NCBI GenBank assembly: GCA_966128725.1
Contig: CBHYLN010000050.1
Location: forward strand, 1 to 33,353
From: JAFDZV01 sp966128725
GTDB lineage: Bacteria > Bacteroidota > Ignavibacteria > OLB7
Direction of reading: 5' to 3'
DNA: 33,353 bases
The notes below the pieces were generated by a model. It did not search any database, was not told the origin of the DNA, and worked only from the letters and a program-made list of their open reading frames with translations. Below, in pieces: positions 9,036 to 16,438 of this stretch (positions within the stretch are counted from its first letter, which is position 1; each line of letters begins with the position of its first letter). Made by a program: the position numbers and the translations under genes.

Positions 9036-10793
9036 TCACAATTTTATCACCCGTGTGCCGGCGATCACATTGCCGGCGGCGTCGCGCACGGTGAGCACGT
9101 ACACGCCCGCCGGCAGCGCGCCCGGCCGCCACAGCGCGGCCCCGCGCCAGGGCTCCACGGCGCCGCGCGCCACCTCCCGGCCCCGCAGGTCGTGCACCTC
9201 CATCAGCGCCGGCATCCGCGAAAGATCGCCCCGCCAGGCGATGTGCAGCTCCTCCCGCACCGGGTTCGGCCACACCGTGAGCGCCTGCACATGGCCCTCG
9301 CCCGCGACGGCCTCCACTGCGGACACCTTCGGACCCGGGATGTACGGGCCGCCCGCGAAGATCGCCGCGATACCACCGTTGAAATTGGGTGCGAAATTGG
9401 ATACGAGAAGATCGCTCCAACCATCTCCATCCACGTCCATCATTGGTATCGTCAGATTAATCGCGGTACTCGTTGTATACGCATCATATAACGAGTCAGG
9501 GCCGGATGTCCCGCCTGAGAGCAAATACATGGTTGACGGATCGCCAGGATTGAATCCCGAGCGAAAAATCGCAAGCATCTCAAACTGTCTGGAGCGATCA
9601 TTCAAAAATCCTCCACTGCGATGGGCAGTATATCCCGGCACCCAAAAGTCCGCGTTGTTCATTTCAAACGTCCTGGTGCGCGCAAACGCAACTCGGCCAG
9701 CCGAACGGAACAGATAAACACCTTGATGTGATGGCTGACCACGACCTCGCTCAAATGCCAAATCGATGATACTATCCCCATCACAATCGAGTGCCGTAAG
9801 TCCTGAACGAGCATCAGGCATCGAGTCGGTCAGCGGAACGATTCGCGTATGCTCCGGCTTCCCGAAGTCCGCCAGATCGCCCGTGCCCCAGTAGAACGTC
9901 AAATGATCACGATCATCGCCGTTGCTCCGTGAAATCACGATATCCGGATGATGATCGCCATCGAAATCACCAACCTGCGCGCTGATGCCCACCTGAGCGT
10001 TCAACAGGGGATGTCGCACGATCACCGTCGGCGAGTCCAGACGGAAGTCCGCCCCCCCCCGGTATATCCAGAGTTCCGGGTGCAGGTCGATGCCCGTATC
10101 GGCCACCGTCCCGCCCCATACCATCACCAGTTCGTCAGCCCCGTCGCCGTCCAGATCGACCGACCGAACATCATCCGGGAAATACTCGTATTTCATCGGC
10201 AACAGACGGCCATTGAACACTACCGCGGCGCTGTCCTCGATCCGATTCCCTTCGGTACGATGGATATGGAGTTCGTAATAGTACTTCGTTCGAGGGCCGC
10301 TCTGGTCCAGATTCGTCGTAGCGAAGACCACCGCTCGGTGGCCCGTTCCCCAGAAGTCGCCGCTCAGCAACACCTGGAGAGAATCAAAGGTCTGCACCGC
10401 CGCCGTATCCTTCGCGATGCTGGCGCTGTCGTGGCGGAAGATTCTGCTGCGTTGTTCGGTCCCGTAATACACGCCCCAGGCGCCCATCCCCGTGCCGTAG
10501 ATATCCCCAAGGCCGGCGGCTCCCTCGCCGATACGTTCCCCGCCAACACCCAGCTGGCCCTCCACCTTCCAGATCAGGCGCAGCGGCGCCGCGTTCGGGT
10601 CGGCCGTGATCACGCCCTGTGCGTGCACAGCGCCACACAGGCCCGCCACCACGGCGGCAAGCGTGGCGGCCAGCGCCGTGGCGCGCAGAAGAACCCTGCG
10701 AAGTTGCCGGATCATTTCACGCTGCTGGATCATCATATGCTGTTCCATTAATCGATATTGAACGTCCACCACACTCCCGGGAACATACGACAT
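9036..10793 (-). CDS. FG-GAP/VCBS-repeat T9SS surface protein, about 570-585 aa
   Basis: The protein has a signal peptide (RQLRRVLLRATALAATLAAV, then cleavage near VHAQG). Several calcium-binding blades of the integrin-alpha/VCBS type follow: DLDGDGADELVMVWGG, GDFDGDHHPDIVISRS, DCDGDSIIDLAFERG and DVDGDGWSDLLVSNFAP. These are expected to form a beta-propeller. The C-terminal 80 residues are a T9SS sorting domain (TVWPNPVREELHIAW, VHDLRGREVA, PAGVYVLTVRD, ending GTRVIKL). Start choice is uncertain. In-frame ATGs at 10793, about 10748, 10739 and 10715 all lack a good ribosome site, and the last gives the most normal signal peptide. A run of nine C at 10052-10060 falls inside the coding sequence (residues RGGADF). 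Confidence 0.9.
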   Translation of the reverse strand: MSYVPGSVVDVQYRLMEQHMMIQQREMIRQLRRVLLRATALAATLAAVVAGLCGAVHAQGVITADPNAAPLRLIWKVEGQLGVGGERIGEGAAGLGDIYGTGMGAWGVYYGTEQRSRIFRHDSASIAKDTAAVQTFDSLQVLLSGDFWGTGHRAVVFATTNLDQSGPRTKYYYELHIHRTEGNRIEDSAAVVFNGRLLPMKYEYFPDDVRSVDLDGDGADELVMVWGGTVADTGIDLHPELWIYRGGADFRLDSPTVIVRHPLLNAQVGISAQVGDFDGDHHPDIVISRSNGDDRDHLTFYWGTGDLADFGKPEHTRIVPLTDSMPDARSGLTALDCDGDSIIDLAFERGRGQPSHQGVYLFRSAGRVAFARTRTFEMNNADFWVPGYTAHRSGGFLNDRSRQFEMLAIFRSGFNPGDPSTMYLLSGGTSGPDSLYDAYTTSTAINLTIPMMDVDGDGWSDLLVSNFAPNFNGGIAAIFAGGPYIPGPKVSAVEAVAGEGHVQALTVWPNPVREELHIAWRGDLSRMPALMEVHDLRGREVARGAVEPWRGAALWRPGALPAGVYVLTVRDAAGNVIAGTRVIKL

Positions 10794-10830
10794 TGGCCGT
10801 CTGGGCTCACTGACCGGACACCGTTCTCTA

Positions 10831-10895
10831 TTGTTTCATCACCCGTGTGCCGGCAATCACAGTGCCGGCGGCATCAGCAGAAGGTGCGACAGAAA
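10831..10895 (-). pseudogene. 3'-end scar of a second T9SS-tail gene
   Basis: On the minus strand this encodes DAAGTVIAGTRVMKQ and a stop, nearly the same as the C-terminus of the neighbouring FG-GAP protein (DAAGNVIAGTRVIKL). About 45 bases match 9036-9085. Upstream of this point the similarity ends. It is the leftover end of a duplicated gene. The remaining bases from 10895 to 11174 show no gene I can support. Confidence 0.7.
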
Positions 10896-11174
10896 TCTCA
10901 CAAATCACAACGATGTTCTTCATGACACACTCGATTATTATTCACGAACTGTTGTTCATCAGAGAACACCCGAACACCACGGATGACTCACTTGCGGACA
11001 AGGCAACACTCTTGCCGCCGACGACCGTCTGCCGGATTCCTTTATCCAGGAACTGCCGTGCATGTCGCACGGGAGCAACGCCCCTGATTGCTATGATGTT
11101 CCTTACTCATTGGACATCTCCTGATGGAAGTTATTCCTCTCCTTGCCCACGAACACGGGGGCGGATCAAGAAGA

Positions 11175-11471
11175 TCACTCGATCCTTCTTTCCACGAGCA
11201 CGACCGTTTGGGGGGTACTGCGTTCCCCCCGGTAATAGAAGGCAAAGTTCACCACCCGGCACCCTTCCTTTCCCCATGTGTTTAGGTTATTCAGCAGGCT
11301 CTTGCCGTCATCGGCGTCATAGCTGACATCGAACCAGTATTCGTACTGTGTCTTGCTGGTCTTGTCTGCCTGCGCCTGTGCCGTCACGGGCTCCCAAAGG
11401 GGCCGCAGCAGAACGGCCCAGAGGGCCACGGCGATGAGGGCGAGCAGGAGTTTGGAGGTTCGGTCGTTCAT
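11175..11471 (-). CDS. Small membrane-anchored DUF4177-like protein, 98 aa
   Basis: The start at 11471 follows TGGAGACACCCCC. Residues 8-32 form a single hydrophobic segment (LLLALIAVALWAVLLRPLW), acting as an uncleaved anchor or signal. The C-terminal half, LNNLNTWGKEGCRVVNFAFY then TVVLVERRI, resembles the short DUF4177-type fold (LNxxGxEGWxxV ... ILKR). That similarity is by eye and weak. The function is unknown. The gene is divergent from the XRE regulator at 11588 and shares a 116-base promoter interval with it. Confidence 0.65.
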   Translation of the reverse strand: MNDRTSKLLLALIAVALWAVLLRPLWEPVTAQAQADKTSKTQYEYWFDVSYDADDGKSLLNNLNTWGKEGCRVVNFAFYYRGERSTPQTVVLVERRIE

Positions 11472-11587
11472 GGGGGTGTCTCCATTTATAGTATCTGTTC
11501 TTCGCGAGGGGCATAATATAAGGGAAGACCCAATTTATTCCCATACGACTGAACTAAGTTCCCCGGCCACCATAGCTTTTTCACGCT

Positions 11588-11890
11588 ATGGCCCGACCTG
11601 TGAACCCTCTTTCTCTCCCGCCCGATGGCGCAATGTCGCCGGAGCTTGCCTTTGCGCAAGTGCTCCGGACCCGGCGGCGCAAACTCGGCCTCACACAAAT
11701 AGATCTGACGGGCGAAGCGGAGTTCGACCAGTCTTACGTCTCGAAACTCGAACTCGGGCGGCAACAGGTGTGCATACGCGGACTGTTCCATCTCGCGGGC
11801 AAGCTCGGGATCGAGCCGGAAGAACTGATTGCCGACGTCAACAGCCTGATGCGCGAAGCACAGAAGAAGCGCCCTGCCCGGAAACGCTGA
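11588..11890 (+). CDS. XRE-family HTH transcriptional regulator, 100 aa
   Basis: Residues 21-82 form an HTH_3/XRE domain: FAQVLRTRRRKLGLTQIDL, then the recognition region DQSYVSKLELGRQQVCIRGL, then LAGKLGIEPEEL. Such proteins bind operator DNA as dimers and often control mobile-element operons. The C-terminus is basic (KKRPARKR). The ATG used has no clear Shine-Dalgarno sequence; a second Met at residue 16 just before the domain is possible. It is encoded against the element genes downstream and separated from ArdC by a strong hairpin. It could control its divergent neighbour or the element module. Confidence 0.85.
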   Translation: MARPVNPLSLPPDGAMSPELAFAQVLRTRRRKLGLTQIDLTGEAEFDQSYVSKLELGRQQVCIRGLFHLAGKLGIEPEELIADVNSLMREAQKKRPARKR

Positions 11891-11918
11891 TGGATCGAAA
11901 AGTTTGGCACCCAAGGCA

Positions 11919-11954
11919 ACACGCGCCGTTCAGGATCACCTGAACGGCGCGTGT
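11919..11954. terminator. Perfect hairpin between convergent genes
   Basis: ACACGCGCCGTTCAGG at 11919-11934 pairs perfectly with 11939-11954 around a four-base loop. It lies between the stop of the XRE gene (plus) and the stop of the ArdC gene (minus), so it can end both transcripts. There is no T-run on either side. Confidence 0.6.
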
Positions 11955-11963
11955 GTTCTCTGG

Positions 11964-12953
11964 CTACAGTCTTGGTTTTGGCGTGTTGTTCGGCCCCTGC
12001 GGTTTCATCGCAGGCGCTCGCGCCGGGATCGCGGGCGTGGCTGGCAGCAGAACCCTTGCGGGCATGGTGGTGGCCTCCGGTTGCAAGCCCTTGACAAACT
12101 CCACGGCCCGCTGTGCGAGTGCCGCCGCGTGGAAGATGAAGCGTTTATCACCCTGCAGCACCTTGAGCCACGATTGGAGATAGGCCGCGTGTTCTTCCCG
12201 CGTGATAGGCTCGAAGCCAAGATCAGCCGCGAGGAAGCACGCGCCGAGTTCGGCAACCAGTTCCTCCTTTGCGTAGCGCTCGTCACCGAATGTGCGGCCG
12301 AACTCACGGTTCAGGCGGCTTGGGTGACCTGTCCAGTGGGTGAGCTCGTGCGACAACGTCGCGTAGTAGCTCACCGCATCGGCAAAGCTTTCAAAGGGCG
12401 GCATTTGAATGCGGTCCTGCCCTCTGAGATACACTGCCCTGACGCCCGTGGTGATCTCCGCCTTTGTCTGCCGGAAGAACTTCTCAAGCATTTCAACACG
12501 CTGTTCCGGGTTCACCTGCGGGGGCTCCGGCAGCTTGTAATAGGTCTCCGGCAAGCCTTCGATCTGATCAGCATTGAACACGCTGTATTGCTTCAGGTAA
12601 TGAACCTCGTGCGTATTCACCGTCCCATCGGCTTCCTGCTCCTCCTTCACGAGACTGTTGGCGTACACCGTCGTGGTGGCATGCTCGCCCCTGCGGACGT
12701 GGGCTCCCATATCGAGCGCCTGCTTGTAGGTCATCCAGTACGGTGAGACATAGCCTTGATCGGTTGCTGTCATCCAGAGCATGAGAATATTGATGCCTGT
12801 GTAGGGCGTGCCTTCCCAGCGGAGCGGGCGCATGATCCGGCCCGCAAGGTGTGAGGCATTCCACGGCTGCCGCCAGATCAATTGTCCTTTCTCAAGGTCG
12901 GCAATGATTTTATTGGTGACGCGCGTGTAGAGGTCATTTTCCTTGTCGGTCAT
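11964..12953 (-). CDS. ardC: ArdC-like antirestriction protein with zincin metallopeptidase domain, 329 aa
   Basis: ArdC proteins protect incoming plasmid DNA. They have an N-terminal ssDNA-binding domain and a C-terminal zinc peptidase-like domain. Here residues 6-130 match the N-terminal domain (LYTRVTNKIIADLEKGQ, WRQPW, GINILMLW). The metal site follows: HELTH at 202-206, H210 in WTGHPSRLNR, and the glutamate-rich EELVAELGA helix at 230-238. The last 50 residues are Pro/Ala-rich. The start at 12953 follows CGAAAGGATCACCCC, the leader shared by other genes of the module. The gene is last in a minus-strand series of element genes, and a decayed duplicate lies at 1-330. Confidence 0.92.
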   Translation of the reverse strand: MTDKENDLYTRVTNKIIADLEKGQLIWRQPWNASHLAGRIMRPLRWEGTPYTGINILMLWMTATDQGYVSPYWMTYKQALDMGAHVRRGEHATTTVYANSLVKEEQEADGTVNTHEVHYLKQYSVFNADQIEGLPETYYKLPEPPQVNPEQRVEMLEKFFRQTKAEITTGVRAVYLRGQDRIQMPPFESFADAVSYYATLSHELTHWTGHPSRLNREFGRTFGDERYAKEELVAELGACFLAADLGFEPITREEHAAYLQSWLKVLQGDKRFIFHAAALAQRAVEFVKGLQPEATTMPARVLLPATPAIPARAPAMKPQGPNNTPKPRL

Positions 12954-13122
12954 GGGGTGATCCTTTCGGGGCAAGAGGCCGGAGCGGTGAGCGGGAGAAA
13001 AAGCGTTTCAGACGCTCCTCCCGTTCCCGGTCTTTGCGTTTGGCGAGCTGGCGGTGGAGCAAGAACCGTTGACGGCACAACCTGAGCGCCGGACGGAAGT
13101 GATGGAAGATGCTGTCAGCCAC
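12934..13122 (-). CDS. Possible small basic protein, 62 aa, translationally coupled
   Basis: A GTG at 13122 overlaps the end of the upstream gene (stop at 13115) and is preceded by GGAGG at a good distance. The frame runs VADSIFHHFRPALRLC, then the charged HRQLAKRKDREREERLKRFF, and ends at 12934 inside the ArdC start region. It overlaps neighbours on both sides, as compact element operons often do. There is no recognised domain. It could also be chance coding in the intergenic leader. Confidence 0.3.
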   Translation of the reverse strand: MADSIFHHFRPALRLCRQRFLLHRQLAKRKDREREERLKRFFSRSPLRPLAPKGSPHDRQGK

Positions 13123-13564
13123 GTCCGTAATCCTCCGCACTGAGCAGGGAGACTTCAAGGGCCTCCATCTCTTCCATGATGCTCTCAATCGCATCGGTGG
13201 CCGTTGAAACGTCTTCATCCTCAAGCAGCCTGTTGTACTGATCGACCGTCTTCCGGGCATCGAGCATGAGCTGACGGAAAGCCGTGAAGTATTTCAGCGC
13301 TGTCTCGGCTTCATGACGTGTGGTGAAGTCCAGCAGGCACTCAAGGCCGACGTTCGCGTAGGGGACGCCGTTGTTGAAGTCCGTCGGGTCATAGTGACCG
13401 TAGAGACTGAAGAAATCGGCCTCGTCGTCACCACATTGTTCGCAGGCGTAAGGCTCCTGTGATGTGGAGGATTCAAAGAGCTCCTGAACGCCATGAATCT
13501 CAAAGCCATCAAAGGCTGTCAGGTTCTTGAACAGATAGTGACTGGTGATGTTGCCGGTCGTCAT
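13115..13564 (-). CDS. Hypothetical mobile-element protein with CxxC, 149 aa
   Basis: The start at 13564 follows AGAAAGGATCACCCCC. The protein is acidic with a CEQC pair at residues 41-44 and an aromatic segment (FFSLYGHYDPTDFNNGVPYA), followed by two predicted amphipathic helices (AETALKYFTAFRQLMLDARK, then a long acidic ESIMEEMEALEVSLL). It looks like a cytosolic accessory protein of plasmids or integrative elements, but I know no function. A single CxxC gives at most half a zinc site. It lies between the 60-aa protein and ArdC in one direction, with short gaps, so it is probably one operon. Confidence 0.7.
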   Translation of the reverse strand: MTTGNITSHYLFKNLTAFDGFEIHGVQELFESSTSQEPYACEQCGDDEADFFSLYGHYDPTDFNNGVPYANVGLECLLDFTTRHEAETALKYFTAFRQLMLDARKTVDQYNRLLEDEDVSTATDAIESIMEEMEALEVSLLSAEDYGRG

Positions 13565-13617
13565 GGGGGTGATCCTTTCTGAACTGGTGTTGAGGTAGTG
13601 AGAGGAAGAGAGAGCGC

Positions 13618-13800
13618 TTACGCGCCCTCCCCCTTTTCGGATTTCGCTTTTGGCGCAAAGGCCACGAAGCGTTTGCCGCTGATGACGAGATTGAACCCGT
13701 TGCCCTTCTTGTGCTTGAAGGCTGAGCCGACGAGTTGGCTGTTGCCGTCTTGCTGCGTGAAGATGTGGAAGTCGGGTTTGTTTTTGTTGTCGGTGGTCAT
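13618..13800 (-). CDS. Small mobile-element protein, 60 aa
   Basis: The start at 13800 has CGAAAGGAGCACCACC before it. The product (MTTDNKNKPDFHIFTQQ, then GSAFKHKKGNGFNLVISGKR, then FVAFAPKAK) is a paralogue of the 81-aa protein at 999-1244. The predicted strands and the many Lys and Gly residues suggest a small beta protein. The function is unknown. It sits in the same relative position in both antirestriction modules, close to their promoter-proximal side. Confidence 0.65.
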   Translation of the reverse strand: MTTDNKNKPDFHIFTQQDGNSQLVGSAFKHKKGNGFNLVISGKRFVAFAPKAKSEKGEGA

Positions 13801-14044
13801 GGTGGTGCTCCTTTCGGTTGCAGTTACCCTTTCGGGCGATACCTCGCAGGAGCCGGGGGCTTCCGCAGGGTCAACTTGAAAATTGGGGGGATCGCCCCCA
13901 GAAACCCTTTGGGGGGAACCGATTTTCCTGTTGACGCGGAAAGCGGAAGCCTCTGGCAAGAGGTTGAGACTGCCCGAAGGGGTCTGCAACGCCTCTGGAG
14001 CACCCACCCACCGACATCAACAGGAAGACCGGCCCGTCACGGCA

Positions 14045-14962
14045 TCACCGGAGGAGAGGCAAAGCCAGACGCATCATACGGCTTTCATTCACGTCCTTGT
14101 GCGGCGCATAGGTTCTGTTCATCCCGCAGAAGTCAAGGCGCTTTTGCCCTTCGGAAACCTTCTGGAGGAACCCGGACGCCTTTTCTCCTTCCCGGTCATT
14201 ATCGAGCCATGAGAACAGGCGGTGATAGTGCTCGTAGTTCTCGATATAGGGCAGGGCTTTCGACAGGCAGGATACGGAGTGCAGAATGACGACGTCTCCC
14301 GGAAAGGCATCGATCTCCTGATCCGCAAGCGCGGACAGCATATCCATGAATCCTTCAAAGACATGCACTTCCTGCGGCGGATAAGCCGTGCCGCGAATAA
14401 CCGTCACATCCTTACGGCCCACACAGCCCTTGAAGAAACTCGTCCGGATTTCATAGCCGCCATCGACGTTCCGCATGCCAATCGCATGGAAGGAACGGCC
14501 TGTGTTGCGGTTGGAGACCTCGACTTCGACAAGGTATTTCCGCGCGAGTTCCAGCGGGATCATTCTGCCAGCGGCGAGATAGCGAAGCAGCATGGGATGC
14601 CGCAAGGGATACACGTCTATTATTTCGAGCGCCGGGGCGTCCTCCCCGGCCTTCATGTTGAAGACACGCTGCGGCAAAGAACCAGGCTCCATGTCGTCGA
14701 GGAAGCACAAAGCCTCGCTCACGCCGTGCGCGAGGTTCCGGCTGTGGAGGTAGGCACAGGCAAAGTCAACGACGTCCCCGCCGAAGCCTTCGCCGAAGTC
14801 ATACCAGATATTATCGGCGACGTTGACATGGAAACTCGGCGTCCGCTCGTCGCGGAACGGCGAGAGATAGAGACGATCCTGACCGCGTATCTTCTGCGGC
14901 TGATAGCCGAGTTTGCTCAGGATGGCGGGCAGGGAAAGGGCGTTGGCTTGTGTTGCGTTCAT
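14045..14962 (-). CDS. Toprim domain primase-like protein of an integrative element, 305 aa
   Basis: The start at 14962 is set by GGAGGTCTTGCT directly upstream. Residues 20-75 resemble the N-terminal DnaG zinc-finger region (YLSPFRDERTPSFHV, then NIWYDFGEGFGGDVVDF), but the cysteine and histidine metal ligands are absent, as in many element-borne primases of Bacteroidota. The C-terminal half carries a Toprim fold: VFEGFMD with the key Glu at about 203, and WLDNDREGE with the DxD pair at about 254-256. The likely role is primer synthesis or replication of the transferred strand of a plasmid or conjugative element. It is followed downstream by the small accessory genes and ArdC. Confidence 0.85.
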   Translation of the reverse strand: MNATQANALSLPAILSKLGYQPQKIRGQDRLYLSPFRDERTPSFHVNVADNIWYDFGEGFGGDVVDFACAYLHSRNLAHGVSEALCFLDDMEPGSLPQRVFNMKAGEDAPALEIIDVYPLRHPMLLRYLAAGRMIPLELARKYLVEVEVSNRNTGRSFHAIGMRNVDGGYEIRTSFFKGCVGRKDVTVIRGTAYPPQEVHVFEGFMDMLSALADQEIDAFPGDVVILHSVSCLSKALPYIENYEHYHRLFSWLDNDREGEKASGFLQKVSEGQKRLDFCGMNRTYAPHKDVNESRMMRLALPLLR

Positions 14963-15042
14963 AGCAAGACCTCCACATGGTTGGGTTACGGTGTTTCTCA
15001 AAGGCGGGTGGTGTCGGATCGGCCTTCGTCCGGGCGCGCGGT

Positions 15043-15252
15043 CTAGTCCGGGCGTGTCGGCATATACTCTTCAAGGAACCTGTCCAGATCAGCGCGGCGA
15101 TAGCGCACGCAGCGGCGGCCCACCTTGAGGGGCCGCAGATCATATCGCTTCGTGCAATCCCACGTCGCGAGCGTCTTGACGGCAAGACCAAGGTATCTCG
15201 CGGCCTGCTCGCGGGTCATCAAAGGTTCAAAGTCATCTCTATACGGTTGCAT
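15043..15252 (-). CDS. Excisionase-like helix-turn-helix protein, 69 aa
   Basis: This small MerR/HTH_17-type domain has MTREQAARYLGLAVKTLATW, then the wing LRPLKVGRRCVRYRRADLDR, then FLEEY. Proteins of this type bind DNA next to integrase sites as excisionases, or act as small regulators. I use the ATG at 15252 because GGAGGAAGAG precedes it directly; an ATG 15 bases upstream is in frame. It lies just upstream of the Toprim gene, in the same direction, as the first gene of the element series. It is about 3 kb from the integrase, so a dedicated excisionase role is inference. Confidence 0.8.
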   Translation of the reverse strand: MQPYRDDFEPLMTREQAARYLGLAVKTLATWDCTKRYDLRPLKVGRRCVRYRRADLDRFLEEYMPTRPD

Positions 15253-15333
15253 CTCTTCCTCCATCATTCACGTTGAACACGGCCCCCCCACGGGCGACCG
15301 TTCGCGCTCGTATTTCCAGCGTGATCTTTTTTG

Positions 15334-15485
15334 TGCTGCTTTTGCGAAATACGCCGAAACGCAGAAGCCCGTGGATGTCCATCAAAGTCCGTCAATGATT
15401 GATGGGAGATGAAGAAGGCATGCAGCGGCATGACGATCACCGCAGAGAATCACGTTCGAGTGCTGCTGTATTCATTTCTGCCTAC
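15334..15485. repeat. Direct repeat, copy 2 (partner at 1349-1500)
   Basis: This is the second copy of the module-leader block. It shares AGCCCGTGGATGTCCATCAA and flanking sequence with 1349-1420, then weaker similarity. It lies directly upstream of the HTH/Toprim/ArdC gene series, so it could contain that series' promoter. I cannot assign -35 and -10 boxes with confidence. Confidence 0.7.
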
Positions 15486-15583
15486 GGCGTTGTTCCCCCA
15501 TAGGCCACGCCCGTGCCCCCAAGCCTCCCAGCGTGGTGAGAGGCTGTGATGGTCACGGCCTGAACTGTCAGGGAGAAACACAC

Positions 15584-15787
15584 ATGATCGACATTCCCTC
15601 CTGCACCACCATCGCGCAAATGTCCGAACAGGAATTGATCGCCGCATTAGTGAAGCTCTCCAACGTTCTCAACGGAACAGAAATCACCGTCGATGAACAG
15701 GCGCACATCCTGCTGGCACTTCAGCACATCAGCGAAGCCTTGCGGCTCAGGAAGGCCGCGCGCTGCCAGCCCATGATGAATCGGTAA
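15584..15787 (+). CDS. Small hypothetical protein, 67 aa
   Basis: The ATG at 15584 follows CAGGGAGAAACACAC, a good ribosome site. The product is helical by composition (MSEQELIAALVKLSNVLNGT, then DEQAHILLALQHISEALRL), with no membrane segment and no named domain. It points away from the HTH/Toprim series and shares the repeat region 15270-15580 with it as a divergent promoter interval. A hairpin follows immediately. It may be an element accessory or regulatory peptide. Confidence 0.6.
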   Translation: MIDIPSCTTIAQMSEQELIAALVKLSNVLNGTEITVDEQAHILLALQHISEALRLRKAARCQPMMNR

Positions 15788-15802
15788 GCCCATGTAAAAA
15801 GA

Positions 15803-15829
15803 GCGGCGGTGTCCGAACAACACCGCCGC
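15803..15829 (+). terminator. Hairpin after the 67-aa gene
   Basis: GCGGCGGTGT and ACACCGCCGC form a perfect ten-base stem with a seven-base loop, and CTCTTGCCTT follows. The position just after the stop at 15787 supports a terminator, though the T-run is poor. Confidence 0.6.
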
Positions 15830-15940
15830 CTCTTGCCTTAACGATCATGTATCAGCTATAATGGGAGACAGCACAACGCGTGATGCCGAATACGGCAAGA
15901 AAGAAACAGCCTGGACCTCTCACACTACGGCAACGATCCC

Positions 15941-16387
15941 ATGGAAGCTGTCTACTCCGTCGAGCAAAATTTGCGCGGAGGACACAAGCCGTTGGGGCTA
16001 TGGGTGTCGGTGGATGGCGAAGATGACTGGCCTTCATGGTGCCAGGAAAATCAATTCTCTTTAGATCGGCTACAGATCAAGACGCGAATCCATCTATCTT
16101 CGGCCGCCAATCTCCTGCACTTGAAGACACCAAGAGATATCGACCTGTTTACCAGTCAATACGGCATTACGAGGCTGCCCGGCACTCCCATCAATACCGG
16201 TCTTGTGGTTCATATTCGATGGATTGACGTAGCGAAACACTATCACGGCATTATCATTGCCCCGTATCAATCAACCAGGCGTTTACGTCCGTCGTGTTTG
16301 TGGTACCACGGCTGGGACTGTGCGTCTGGCTGCATATGGGATGCCACCGCCGTCAAAAGGATTGAACGACTGGACAACCGCTCCTAG
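15941..16387 (+). CDS. Hypothetical protein of phage/element type, 148 aa
   Basis: The central part (LGLWVSVDGEDDWPSWCQEN, later IDLFTSQYG, WIDVAKHYHGIIIAPYQ and YHGWDCASGCIWD) resembles a phage and plasmid hypothetical family that I know only as conserved and uncharacterised. The motif WDCASGCIWD near the C-terminus is distinctive. The start is uncertain. The residues just before the Met (LDLSHYGND) also look like family sequence, yet no start codon precedes them in frame before a stop at 15881, so the 5' end may be damaged or frameshifted. No ribosome site is seen at 15941. The gene is isolated between two hairpins. Confidence 0.55.
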   Translation: MEAVYSVEQNLRGGHKPLGLWVSVDGEDDWPSWCQENQFSLDRLQIKTRIHLSSAANLLHLKTPRDIDLFTSQYGITRLPGTPINTGLVVHIRWIDVAKHYHGIIIAPYQSTRRLRPSCLWYHGWDCASGCIWDATAVKRIERLDNRS

Positions 16388-16438
16388 ACGTCTCTCACAG
16401 TGCGCACACCGGAGGACGGCGAGAATGCTTACCCGCAA

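Noticed and set aside
15861..16064. Alternative start at 15861 for the 148-aa hypothetical protein
   Set aside because: It is in a different frame from the family-like residues, so it could only work with a frameshift. I left the start at 15941 and noted the doubt.
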